DNA of 64,000 bases. It comes from Sisyra terminalis (taxonomy: Eukaryota > Arthropoda > Insecta > Neuroptera > Sisyridae). The first letter of the stretch is position 1, and each line of letters starts with the position of its first letter. Location: assembly GCA_958496175.1 (NCBI GenBank), contig OY292274.1, forward strand, positions 27,071,482 to 27,135,481, read 5' to 3'. Under the pieces are notes generated by a model that saw nothing but the letters and a program-made list of their open reading frames with translations, did no database searches and was not told the DNA's origin. A program made the translations under genes and the position numbers. Below are positions 37,811-47,910 of the stretch, piece by piece.

Positions 37811-39199
37811 ATGACAGAACAAATGTCCGTTAATGACAACAATGTTAGTGAACATACTTTAAATGTTGGTCAACATTTTAATGATTATGAACAGTTATCA
37901 AAGACTGTTAATGTATTTTGTAAAGAGCATTATCATCCATTTGTTATTAGAACACGGTCTCAGAAACAAGTGCTGTACAAATGTTGTCATGGTATTAAGC
38001 AAAATTCAAAATGCCTGGGAAAACGTCCGAATCAACATTACTACTACAAGAATTGTAAAGCTCAAATTAATTTTTATAAAAGCAAAAATGAAAAATGGAA
38101 ATTAACAAAACTATTACTAAATCACAATCATACCGTTGGCAAAGAAGAATATAGTAATTACGGCAAAGCCAAAATTATGAATGAAAATGATTACGAAACA
38201 GCAACAGATTTAATCTTGTCTAGCGCCAAAGATGGAATGGTTGCTGCAGTTTTAAGTAAAAAAAGTGGGAAACAGTTTATAAGAAAGGATATACAAAATT
38301 TTCGAAACAAACTTTTTCCTTCATGTACCGAAGTGGACCAAAATCATTTAATGGAATTCTTAGCGGAAATCGAAGAAAATGGTGGTATGTACGCTATACA
38401 AAAAGATGCAGAAGAAGAAGTAGAATCATTATTTGTAGCCTCTTCGGCGATGGTTCTAAATTATAATAAATCTCAGTGTCCAGTGATACAAATAGATGTT
38501 TCCTTTGGATTTAATGTCGAAAATTATAAAGTTTTGGGATTTTGCTACTATTCTAGCATAACCGACAAATCAGAATTTGCAGCTATAGGATTTATTGCTA
38601 AAGAAACATATTCCGCATTCATACATTGTATGAATGAATTTAAAAAAATTTGTAAGACCCACTCATCCGTTTTTTTAATTGACAAAGATTTCATCGAAAT
38701 AAAAGCTATCAGAGACATTTTTTCTAGTGCAACCGTTTTACTTTGTAAATTTCATGTCATTAAATACATTAAAAGGCTAGTTTCTACTGCCTACAATAAA
38801 CAAATTGATGAAAAAAACAAAATATTGGATGCGTTCAAGAAATGTTTATATGCTCAATCATATAAAGAATACGAAGAGCAGAAAAAGAAATTCCTGGACA
38901 TTTGCAAGTCTGTAAAAGTTTTTGCAGGAACAAAAGATAAATACGTGACTCTTGAAGAGCAATTTCTTAAAAATTGGGACAGCTGTAAAGAAATGTGGGT
39001 ACATTATTTTAGAAAACATTTGCCACTAATGGGAGATACGACAACAAACAGAATTGAACGATCATTTTGGACTCTTAAGCAATACATACAAACTAAATAT
39101 CATAGTTTGCCGACAATTTATTTATGTATTAAAGAGCTTATAGACTTTATTGATTCAAGAATAAAGAATAAATTAGCCAAAAATAAAAGTAATGGCTAA
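37811..39199 (+). CDS. MULE transposase, N-terminal and catalytic part
   Basis: The 462-codon frame encodes a Mutator-superfamily cut-and-paste transposase, which acts in the nucleus on the element's inverted termini. Residues 56-107 form a FAR1/WRKY-GCM1-type zinc finger (KCC at 57-59, C82, HNH at 105-107) expected to bind DNA. The RNase-H-like DDE core follows: D229 in QIDVSFG, the LIDKD motif at 289-293, C312 and H315 of the family CxxH motif (LLCKFH), and E416 in NRIERSFW. The start is the first ATG, immediately after TTTTAG. The frame ends at TAA 39197-39199, eight bases inside the next frame. The family normally continues into a SWIM finger, which here is in the second frame, so this is the front part of one broken or frameshifted gene. 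Confidence 0.92.
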   Translation: MTEQMSVNDNNVSEHTLNVGQHFNDYEQLSKTVNVFCKEHYHPFVIRTRSQKQVLYKCCHGIKQNSKCLGKRPNQHYYYKNCKAQINFYKSKNEKWKLTKLLLNHNHTVGKEEYSNYGKAKIMNENDYETATDLILSSAKDGMVAAVLSKKSGKQFIRKDIQNFRNKLFPSCTEVDQNHLMEFLAEIEENGGMYAIQKDAEEEVESLFVASSAMVLNYNKSQCPVIQIDVSFGFNVENYKVLGFCYYSSITDKSEFAAIGFIAKETYSAFIHCMNEFKKICKTHSSVFLIDKDFIEIKAIRDIFSSATVLLCKFHVIKYIKRLVSTAYNKQIDEKNKILDAFKKCLYAQSYKEYEEQKKKFLDICKSVKVFAGTKDKYVTLEEQFLKNWDSCKEMWVHYFRKHLPLMGDTTTNRIERSFWTLKQYIQTKYHSLPTIYLCIKELIDFIDSRIKNKLAKNKSNG

Positions 39200-39203
39200 T
39201 GGC
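39190..39203 (+). repeat. 7-bp tandem duplication that splits the transposase
   Basis: TAATGGC occurs twice back to back (39190-39196 and 39197-39203). The second copy supplies the in-frame TAA and moves the downstream SWIM-coding part by one frame. With one copy, the reading frame would run straight through. Confidence 0.85.
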
Positions 39204-39881
39204 ATTGAGGAAAATCTTGAGACTGGAATATCGAAGATTTATAATACGTCGCTGGAAGCATGTTCATGTACATTTTGGAACTCTTTCAGTGCACCATGTA
39301 GGCATATTTTTATGTTAAGAAAATACAATAACTTAGATATTTTTTCAAAAACATGTTTCCATCCAAGATACATTACTTCAGTTGGAAATACAGAAAGTAT
39401 TATGAATATGGATATCGATGATGAAGACACGAATGACGTAGACATTGAAGATATAGACAAGGATGAATTCGATGGTTGTCAAAAAGTATTATCGGATCGA
39501 GAAAAATTCAATACAGCACTGACAGTAACAAAAAATATCGCAGATATTTTATCAAATTATGGAACTACAACCTTTAACAAATATATGAACGAACTAAAAT
39601 TAATTGAAAAAAATGCTAGAAATGGGGTTTCTCTGTTTGAGAATGAGTATAGTGAACCTACAATTAGTTCAATAGAATTTGAGACAAGTAACTTAGTTGA
39701 AGCTGGAAGTTGCCAGGATAGCTTAGTTGGTACTGAAAGTCAGAACGAATCCGATACAAATCATCAATCAAATGAAAACCTAAAATTTAAAACAAAAATT
39801 AAGTCTAAAGGACGTCCGAAGAGAAAAACTAAACAGATTCAGTTTTACAAGAAGCAAATTAAAACACGAAATAAAAAATAA
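39192..39881 (+). CDS. MULE transposase, SWIM-finger C-terminal part
   Basis: This 229-codon frame overlaps the end of the catalytic frame by 8 bp, shifted by +1. Residues 24-38 hold a SWIM zinc finger (C24-x-C26, C36-x-H38, in ACSCTFWNSFSAPCRHIF), the domain that follows the DDE core in most MULE transposases. An acidic stretch (about residues 70-95, many Asp and Glu) follows. The tail is strongly basic with an AT-hook-like KSKGRPKRK centred on residues 207-209, plausible for AT-rich DNA binding or nuclear import. The ATG at 39192 is created by the TAATGGC duplication and is probably not a natural start. Alone the fragment lacks catalytic residues. Confidence 0.85.
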   Translation: MANGIEENLETGISKIYNTSLEACSCTFWNSFSAPCRHIFMLRKYNNLDIFSKTCFHPRYITSVGNTESIMNMDIDDEDTNDVDIEDIDKDEFDGCQKVLSDREKFNTALTVTKNIADILSNYGTTTFNKYMNELKLIEKNARNGVSLFENEYSEPTISSIEFETSNLVEAGSCQDSLVGTESQNESDTNHQSNENLKFKTKIKSKGRPKRKTKQIQFYKKQIKTRNKK

Positions 39882-40000
39882 AATAAATACCCAAGTATAT
39901 TGTAACAATAAACAATAAATAAAACAATATTTTTCTATAATTATGTAGTTTTTATTAAAATATTAATATCAATAAACTTTTTGGTTAGTTAGTACATTAG

Positions 40001-40189
40001 ACGTAACTATAAATAATCGATTTCTTATACATATTGTATGTATAAATAGCCAATTGCGTATACATACTGTATGTATAAATAGCCAATTTCTTATACATAC
40101 TGTATGTATAAATAGCCAATTGCGTATACATACTGTATGTATAAATAGCCAATTGCGTATACATACTGTATGTATAAATAGCCACATCC
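40001..40189 (-). repeat. right TIR: 5-copy array of the 33-bp unit
   Basis: Inverted relative to the left array. From the outer end, units 1, 2 and 4 carry the CGCAATT ending and units 3 and 5 the AGAAAT ending; unit 5 also has ACAATATG in place of ACAGTATG. The inner boundary is the same TATAGTTACGT as on the left. Both outer ends share CCACATCC/GGATGTGG. Confidence 0.92.
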
Positions 40190-40198
40190 AAAAAAGAT
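40190..40198. repeat. MULE target-site duplication, right
   Basis: AAAAAAGAT, identical to 37177-37185. Confidence 0.85.
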
Positions 40199-40896
40199 GT
40201 GCACAACTGCATACATTTTATTAAAAATGCGCAAATAATTTGTAACCCAAAAAATTTCTTCAATAGAAACAATATCCCATGGTGTACAAGGTGCTACAAT
40301 TACGGTGTATCAGAAAAGAAAATAAAATAAAAACAATAACAAAAAATAATTAATTATATCACACTGCGTGAATTCAAAGAACCAATCTCAAAATTAGATG
40401 TTAGTGATTTTTGTTATTTTTCTATTTTTTTTTAATTTTACGAACATGCGTTAAATGCGGAAATAAGCATAATAAAAAAATAAAAAATGTTTTCAACAAG
40501 ACAAAGTTTTTAGATAAACTATTATGGAAAGCGAAAAACATAAAGTCAATAATTTTGGGGAGTACTTATTGTATTCTTATAATATGATACGATTGACTAT
40601 ACAATCTAAACTACGTCAACAGGTTTGCTTATTTTGAATGTATTAGAATCTTTCAACCTCAGCGAATCAAAGTAGTTCAAAAAGGTGAATAAATTTAAGT
40701 AAGTTAAAATTTGAGAAAAAAAAAATAAACAAAAACTAAAGAAAATTAGCATCAAAAAAATTATTGCCTTTTCATGATCGAACCATTGTTTAAAATACCT
40801 GAAGGTATCTTGCAAGAATCTATTTTCTAAAATTGATTCACAGAAATAATGTTTTTAATCTGTAAATTATAATAAATTTTAATTTTAGCAATAGTT
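40199..40896. other. noncoding stretch
   Basis: Nothing recognised. Confidence 0.5.
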
Positions 40897-41790
40897 CGTT
40901 TAAAGAATAAACTACAGTCACTCCAAAAGGAGGTGTCCAATACTATCTTAGCGATTACTCTCTTTGGAAACTAACAAAACAAAAATATAATAAAAAAACT
41001 AACCCATAAAAATTCTCCGGTCCGAAAATTCACCAGATAATGGACAAGAAGTGATGAAGAAATAGCAAACTTATTTCCAAAACATCTGGAAAACGTGTTT
41101 ACTTTGAACGGAAATAGTGAAGTATTTTTGGAAGAAGAAATCAAAAAATTACTTTACACAATACCAATAATAATACTAGAAGAATTTAATTTTGAAATCA
41201 ATAAAATAAACATAAAAAAGGTACCCGAGCACGATCAAATTGCTATACTCTGGTCAACATCTAAACTGTCTAAAAAACTTCTTTTACAAGCCTTTACTGC
41301 GTCATAGGTGCTATAGGTTGCACACCACACCGTACAATTCCGGATATGGAAAATCAAAGTTAATGAAACCAAGTCTATCCTAGTGACTTTTACTCTAGAA
41401 GAGGAGTATATTTCTTTAAATTTTTAAACGATCAGTAAATTTCTTAGGGGGAGGATATCAGGTAACATGGAAATCGCTTAATCAGACGACTCATTTACCG
41501 ACTCATATCGCCACAAAACAACAGCAATTAGGGACCACTTTGAGAAGCCTGTGATGGCAGTTGAGAAGTGATTTGGGCCTGTTCTTTGACGGTGGGCTAA
41601 TGATCTATAAAACCTAACTAAAATCGATCTAGACGTATAAAATACAATTACAGGAGCTGCTAGCAGCTCCAACATTAAGATCATACAGAGATTTCAGTCT
41701 AAGACCTTTCATTTTACCACAGACGTTTCGTATTATGTTAAATATTTAAAAAAAGATTTTGGTATGAGAGGAAGGGGGTCAAATTTAGTA
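40897..41790 (+). pseudogene. non-LTR retrotransposon (Jockey-like) RT relic
   Basis: Plus-strand fragments follow the order of a Jockey-clade ORF2. DYSLWKLTKQ (near 40952) is followed by WTRSDEEIANLFPKHLENVF (41041 on) and INKINIKKVPEHDQI, the RT entry motif usually xKKLNPKKAPGxDLI. FRIWKIKVNETK (about 41340) corresponds to the FPxxWKxA segment. After a deletion that removes most of the catalytic palm, MIYKT.LKSI.TYKIQL and AASSSNIKIIQRFQSKT (41600-41700) match the post-RT C-terminal domain. Several stops and frameshifts are present. It is a dead internal piece; neither the 5' end nor the A-tail was located. Confidence 0.75.
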
Positions 41791-42084
41791 CGAGTTATCA
41801 GGTTCGTCTGAACATGCATCTTAATCATCTGGCTTTTGGGCTTCAAGATAAGTAAAGTTCAAGGATTTGTACCTGCACCCCCGTACCGGGAAAGAAAATA
41901 TGTAGAAAAGAGTAGCTAAAGAAAAAAATGTTTGCTAAGTTACTGCTCGAATAAAAATTTAATGCATATTCAAATTACTTGCACGATTTAAATTTAGTAT
42001 TAACTTATTTGGTTTGATATACTTGTGTTATTACACTGATCTACAAAATTCAAGCTTTTCTTGTCACAAAACTCAAAACTCATA

Positions 42085-42252
42085 AGACTACTGATGGCCG
42101 AGTGGTCTAGGTGACCACTCCAAAACTGATAAGTGTTGAGTGCGAGCAATTTTTCAATATTTCTCGATTACGGATTTTTATTAGCCCTAGAGTCGCTAAA
42201 AACCTTAGCAGTTATAAAACGACGATAAATATGTATACAATTTAAAAAAAAA
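42085..42252 (+). mobile_element. tRNA-derived SINE, copy 6
   Basis: The head ACTGATGGCCGAGTGGTCTA is well preserved in the A box. The B box is damaged by a short deletion (GTTGAGTGCGAGC). The body CTAGAGTCGCTAAAAACC and a decayed tail AACGACGATAAATATG precede an A-rich run. Confidence 0.88.
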
Positions 42253-42654
42253 TCTTATAAGAGTATCAATTTTTGTTTTTACTGTGTCCACCAAACACCA
42301 AATAATGTATCTATGAAAAAAATGGCACATCTGATTTCTTTGTAACATAAAAACCTATGATTTAGACAAATGATTACTTATTATACATTTCCTAGTTAGG
42401 ATTTTCATAGGTATTTGACTTCTTGTAAGTTCATTTAAAGTTCCCAACAGCATTCCTGGACTTAGTTATCCAAAATCACGTTTTTCGTTTTTGAAAATAT
42501 CCTGATGAAATCTCTCGTCTTGCTCGTCACTCATCACCCAAGTTTTCAAGTTTCCGGAAAAGAAATCGAGATGATACATGTTACAATCCGAACCTTTTAA
42601 GTACACCAAAACAAACAAATTTGGGGGACATAAGCAGGATTTACCATTATCTAT

Positions 42655-42823
42655 ATTTTTTATTGTTATTTACCGTCGCTTTATAACTACCATGGTATTT
42701 AGCAACTCTAGCGTTAATAAAAATCCGTTAATCGAGAAATATCGAAAATTTGCTCGATACGGAATTCGAACCCATCACATACCATTTTTGAAGCGACCAC
42801 TTTGACTGCTCGGTCAACTATAA
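42655..42823 (-). mobile_element. tRNA-derived SINE, copy 7
   Basis: Minus-strand copy with a near-consensus tail (TTATTTACCGTCGCTTTATA) and B-box side (GGAATTCGAACCCATCAC). The A-box side is CTGCTCGGTCAACTA. It forms an inverted pair with the copy at 42085. Confidence 0.88.
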
Positions 42824-42872
42824 AATATATTTTGTTATTATCGTTCAATACCTCATAGTATAGGGTGTAGAT

Positions 42873-43146
42873 CAGCGGTAGGCAAATGGTCGATCGCAAA
42901 CAGCTCGACAGTCGATTGCAGATATTTTAAAGTAAATTTAAATTCTTTTATAGAAAATGCGTACTTAAAATTTAGCAGTCAAGTAACTTAAATTTTAAAA
43001 TTAAAAAACGCATCTATTCTACAGCGGATATTATTGATCCTCAAACAGTATTTCTAATACTACCTCCTACTCAATTTCTCGATTTTTTGACGTCGATCTC
43101 GTATAAAGAAGAAAAGTTATTGTCGATCATACCAGTATTAAGTTTG
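42873..43146. mobile_element. hAT-type MITE, family 1, copy 2 (right end lost)
   Basis: It begins CAGCGGTAGGCAAATGGTCG after the 8-mer GTGTAGAT (42865-42872). The interior matches copies at 10016 and 51888 (GCATCTATTCTAC, ATCATACCAGTATTAAGTTT). The terminal TCACCCCTG is missing; the sequence passes directly into GTGTAGAC (43147-43154), the other target copy. Confidence 0.8.
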
Positions 43147-43154
43147 GTGTAGAC

Positions 43155-43600
43155 CAGTGATTCCCAACGTGGAGCGCAGGCCCCACCGGTAGGGCATGAT
43201 AATATTTTGGTGGGTCATGGGCAGGACGTGCATCTTTCGGCTGATTATACCAAAAATTATGGGGTAATTCGAGTATGAATTATTAACAATGAATTGTTTT
43301 TCATTCATTTCAGAATAATGTTTCATTCAAATATTTGCTATTTCAGCATTTCAGTTCTCTATTAGGTATATGTTTGGAAACTTTATTGATTTAACTGTTC
43401 TTTCATTTTTTATTTTTCCCTTTCATTGATGACTTATTGTTTGAAAGCTTGTTTAGATACCAAGTTAAGGATCTTTTAAGCTTCCTTTTAGGAAGTAACC
43501 GTAAAATTTTGAGTAACAAAATTTAAATAGCACGAGGGGGGCATCAGGATTTTAGAAATGCCTTGGTGGGGCATGGTCCAAAATCGGTTGGGAACCACTG
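43155..43600. mobile_element. hAT-type MITE, family 2
   Basis: This 446-bp element begins CAGTGATTCCCAACGTGG and ends CGGTTGGGAACCACTG, an inverted repeat (CAGTGRTTCCCAAC) typical of hAT ends. It is flanked by GTGTAGAC (43147-43154) and TTGTAGAC (43601-43608), 7 of 8 matching. Its left target copy doubles as the right target copy of the preceding MITE. Frames inside it on the minus strand are incidental. Confidence 0.88.
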
Positions 43601-43608
43601 TTGTAGAC

Positions 43609-44427
43609 TGTAGATGCAGATGCGCCTCCTTGAGAGAAATCCTGGTTGCGTTCATGTTCTTAGGCACAGTGAGTAAGTGATTTACATCGCGACGCATCTG
43701 ATTTTTGGAGTTCCTATTCCAGTAGTAACGTAAGAGGTATTCTTAATGGGAATATCTCATTCCATACATAAGTCCATCATAAATGCATATTGTGCGGGGA
43801 CAAATTGTGAATTAAAATAGCGACAAAATCAAAGTTTGAATTTTTTCATGTTTTTTAGTGTAAATTGATCGAACTAATTGATATTATAGTTAATTAAAAT
43901 TCAACAACGCCACATTATATAGTTTTGTAATTTGCAAGACGATAAAAATGTTGAGGACTTTTGTTGGACTTTTGGACTGTTTGTTATATACAGGCGAAAC
44001 ATTACACCATATTAAAATACCATATAAAATATTTTTCATTTTGATAGAAAAATTTACATTTACTGTTAATAATTTTTAGTAATTTTTTGGTTCAACCTTA
44101 AATATTATATTTCTTTTTTTTTAAAGTAAAACAATAACTACTATGAATCACATTTAATCAAGTTTCTTTAGCATAAAAATGCCAGAAATTAGTTTAACAA
44201 TCCATTTTTCATTGTATTGTTTACCATTAAATATTTACCAAAGTTTTTGGTATTTATTTTCGTATTATTTGATTTTTTTCTAGGAAATAAAAATTACATG
44301 GCTTGTTATTTGAAGAAAATGTTTAGAAAAAATGTCGTACTTACTTCAAAAAAAAAAAAAAAAGAACAACTACGTGCATGTGTCTTTATATGTTACACGG
44401 ATATATGGATTGCATGATGAGCACAAT
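43609..44427. other. noncoding stretch
   Basis: Nothing recognised. It includes a 15-16-base A run near 44350. Confidence 0.5.
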
Positions 44428-44520
44428 TCAGTGGCGTTGTCTTGGAGGGCACAAGAGGGGCACAGCACCTGGGCACGTGCCCACCGACCGTGTCTTACCG
44501 ACACGCCGATCTGAATCTCT
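44428..44520. mobile_element. possible solo end of a GC-rich MITE
   Basis: CAGTGGCGTTGTCTTGGAGG followed by AGAGGGGCAC and GGGCACGTGCCCA resembles the left end of the MITE at 14730 (same GGGCAC palindrome style). I found no matching right end or duplication, so it may be a truncated copy. Confidence 0.35.
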
Positions 44521-45646
44521 GCACATCCGGTAATCTGTGTGTTATGTGTCCGGAACGTGCCACATACAAACTCGTTGCCCCGCCTATCCCAACATAACCC
44601 ATTCATCTCTTTCTTCATCTTATCATTCCTATTATTTTATACATATTATCGTCTCTAATTTCTCATTATAATATACCATCCAATGTTTCTATGTAGCCGT
44701 CCACAGTAATGAGCTGCTGCTTGTGACGATTCACTAATTTTGTGAAAGAATTATATTTTTTTTCTACTTCTTCGTCTACAACCTAACAACAGTAATAAAA
44801 ACACTAACTTATTCTTTTCTATTCATGTGGATGGTACATATTATTATGAATGTACTTCTAATTAATGCTGAAAAAAATTGTAATAAATAACAAAAATGCG
44901 CGCTTAAAGTTCTCTCTTATAAGAATTATATCTTTAACTTTTAATTATGCATCAATTTTCTTTCATGACTAAAATTAATCATTATCTACAAACACTACCA
45001 TAAGTATTAACTATTAAAAGTTTTCTCTTTTTTTTTTTAATTAAAAGTACTTACTTTGAGGATGTTATTTCATTCGGAGAAATTAAATTTCAAAGACAAT
45101 TCACTTTGCAATTTGTTAATTAATTACTACATTTTTTTCCTCAGGACTATACATATACTATTTTTTTCAAAGAGACATATTTATATTGTAGGATTGGAAT
45201 TTTTCATTCCATATTTGTATCCATAAAAAAGAATAAAACTACTTTAAAAAAAATAAAAACTTAATTCAGTGCTACATTTTGATGGCTTTAGGGTGTTTTA
45301 ATGTACCTAGGTACAGATTAACCCAATAATTGACATTAATTTTCTAAACTTTGAACCTAAATCAAATTATTAACAATGAAACATCTAACAATGAGAAGCG
45401 TTGAAGTAAACGATTTAAGTAAAGAAAATTAATCAATTTTCTTGATATGTACTATCAAGAAAAATAAGAAAAGCTATTATATTTTTCCGATAATGTACCC
45501 TAAACATTAACTTTATCTTCTTTCAAATTCTTTAATTACGGAAAAATAATTTAGAGTTTATAAATGAGAAAATGGCTTTCAAAAGTTAGCAAAATTTTGA
45601 ACATTTATTTTTTCTTTTTTTTACCTCTTTCCGCCAATATACGTAC
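44521..45646. other. AT-rich noncoding stretch
   Basis: Nothing recognised. Confidence 0.5.
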
Positions 45647-45655
45647 ATAATATAC

Positions 45656-47180
45656 GCCGAGCCAAAATCATCGACTATTTTTTTTAAAGATATATCTAAA
45701 ATATTATTTAGGAAGGCAAAAAAAATATTGTGAAATTTTGACCTCGAAATATTGGTTTTAAGAGGTTTTACCGAGCTGTCAAAGATACTTTGGGAAATTA
45801 TCTAGATACTAGATAAGATTTTTTTTTAAAAAGTATCCGAAGTTACTTTAGGTATCTAGTTACTCTTTAAAAAAAGGAACTTATTTTTATTCTTATCTAA
45901 AAATACTTTTTAAAATGGTTAAAAAGACACTGTTTTAGTTACTACATATATTCTTTATGTTCGTAGTTTCAAAACATTTTAGGTAAAGTTATTAAATAAT
46001 TAGATAATGTATTTCTTATCGTTATTATTTTGGAAAAATAAAATATATATACCTAGTTCCCTGTAAATACAAAACACTTTGAAAACGATAGTAGATTTTT
46101 ATTAAAAGTATAAATTGAACCTTATAGAATAAAACAAAATAAAACTTTGTATTAAATCTCTCGGTATCTAAGTTACTTTTCGGTATCAAAGATACTTTTT
46201 AGTTACAAGATACAGTTCCTTTTAAACAGTGTATAAGATAAGAGTAATTTTTTTGTCAGAAAATAAATGAACTAAGGTAAAGTATTTTTAATACTTTAAA
46301 ATGGCTACGAGTAAATTACTTTAAAAAGTAACTATGATACTTCTTTCTGATAGCTCTGGAGGTCTAACATACCAATTTTCAATTTTTCAATCCAAAGTGC
46401 ATTTTTTTCTCAAAACTTTTGAACTAAAAGATTTAAACAACATATATTCTTGAAAGAAATTGAATGGTCTTCAAAAAACGTTTGATTGAAAATTTTCGTT
46501 AGACCAACCGTTTCCTGATAATCGAGCCTTGAACATTGATCTGTTTTTATGATTTGATTTTTTAACTTTGAAATTTTCTAACTGATGAACGATTTGGTAT
46601 ACAGACCAAAATTTTTACATACTCTTTAAGGAAATCAAATGCTCTACAAAACAGATATCGTAGCATTTTTTGATAAATTTACTGCATTCAAAGTTATTCA
46701 CAGTCAAAGTTGAATAATTAACCTTGAATAACTTTAAAAGCAGTAAATTTATCAAAAAATGCTACGATATCTTTTATATAAAGCATTTGATTTCCTTCAA
46801 TGATATGTAAAACTTTAACTCTTAATAATAATTAGTTCATTAGTTACAAAATACTAAAGTTAAAAAATCAATTCAGAAAAAAAATCAATGTTCAAGGCTC
46901 GATTACGAGGAAACGGTAGGTCAGGTAAAAATTTACAATTGGAGATTTTTGTTGAACATTAACTTCCTTTGAGAATATATGTTGTTTAATTCTCCCAGTA
47001 TAATAGTTTAAAACTTTTAAAAAAAAAATCGCAAAAATCGAAAATTGGGATGATAGACCTCTTACTATCAATATTAAGGGCTCTAAATTTCACAATAATT
47101 TTTCTTTATCACCCTAAATAATATTTAATATATCTTTAAAAAAAAAAAACAATTTCTTTCCGGCCCATCAGGCCCAGCCT
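45656..47180. mobile_element. fold-back / long-TIR element (about 0.94 kb without insert)
   Basis: Two arms of roughly 450 bp are inverted copies of each other. TTTAAAGATATAT lies near the left start and its complement near 47130. ATTGTGAAATTT recurs inverted, and AACAACATATATTC (about 46438) pairs with the segment near 46985. The innermost 32 bp are a perfect inverted match (ATATCGTAGCATTTTTTGAT onward, from about 46655, against about 46745). The loop is only about 25 bp (46701-46725). The flanks ATAATATAC (45647-45655) and ATTATATAC (47181-47189) match at 8 of 9 positions, suggesting a 9-bp duplication. No ORF. The left arm is interrupted by another element. Confidence 0.75.
45771..46359 (+). 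mobile_element. hAT-like element, family 3, copy 1 (nested)
   Basis: A 589-bp insertion in the left arm of the fold-back element. It begins CCGAGCTGTCAAAGATACTT and ends CTGATAGCTCTGG, giving inverted ends near CAGAGCTRTCA. It is flanked by AGGTTTTA (45763-45770) and AGGTCTAA (46360-46367), 6 of 8 matching. Removing it restores alignment of the left arm with the right arm (AAGAGGT then CTAACATACCAATTTTC), which confirms the insertion limits. It is full of short AGTATC / AAGTTAC / AGATAC words and has no ORF. Confidence 0.78.
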
Positions 47181-47189
47181 ATTATATAC

Positions 47190-47910
47190 CTTTTCCATCA
47201 TGTGATTTTTTAAGTGTCCGGAAAAATCATAAGGTTATATGGTATATTGAGACAATTCCCGCGACATTTGAAAGAATACACAGTTTGAAAAAGCGTTTCC
47301 TCCATTTTCCTCTTAAACAACAAAGAGTGTATATTGAGTTGTGTACATTATAATTTTTGTATTATTTGAACCAAAACTCATAATTTAAAAAAAATACAAC
47401 TACTATTTGAAACTTCAGCGTTTTTACCACAACTGACTGAACTCGATATAAGAATAACTGTCCTCAAATTTGAGCATGTTTTTTTTTATTAAATTGAAAA
47501 TAACCGGAATGGCATTTGTTTATCATTATGTCGTAAGATTATCAATAATATTCATTAAATCAAAAAACAAGGTTTGAAAAAAAGCACTCATAAACAATTT
47601 TTCCGGCTATATAATAGCAGTGTTTATTTTTATGGATAGCTTTACCACCTGAATTTTCATCACCTTTCTATTAATCTAAGTTGATTCTTTTTAAGACTAA
47701 TAATTTATTTCAATATCAAATTTATGATACAAATTTATTTGTTAGATAATTTTTTTGCATTTATTCTACTTCTATCCCCAATCTAAAGTAAAATACGCAT
47801 GTTTTCTTTATCTTGCGAATAAAATTTTATCTGGAAGATAAACATCACTATATATCTAAATGTGAAAATATTGGCTAAAGTTTTAATCTTAGGTGTCTGA
47901 AAATTGAGTA
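47190..47910. other. noncoding stretch
   Basis: Nothing recognised. Confidence 0.5.

Larger units (their letters stand above)
37186..40189 (+). mobile_element. Mutator-like element with tandem-repeat termini
   Basis: This is a structurally complete 3,004-bp element. It starts GGATGTGGCTATTTATACAT and ends with the exact inverse, between perfect 9-bp duplications. The inverted termini (37186-37638 and 40001-40189) are arrays of a 33-bp unit, 13 full copies left and 5 right, each followed inward by a shared ATTTATAGTTACGT boundary. The interior carries a TATA-like TATAAAAG at 37737, a two-frame MULE transposase (37811-39881) and AATAAA signals at 39882 and 39907. Clean termini, an intact duplication and near-identical units suggest fairly recent insertion. 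A 7-bp duplication inside the transposase makes this copy probably non-autonomous unless it is bypassed. Confidence 0.92.

Noticed and set aside
44370..44618. 82-codon Cys-rich minus-strand ORF
   Set aside because: It overlaps the GC-rich MITE-like fragment, and two other frames are open over the same stretch.
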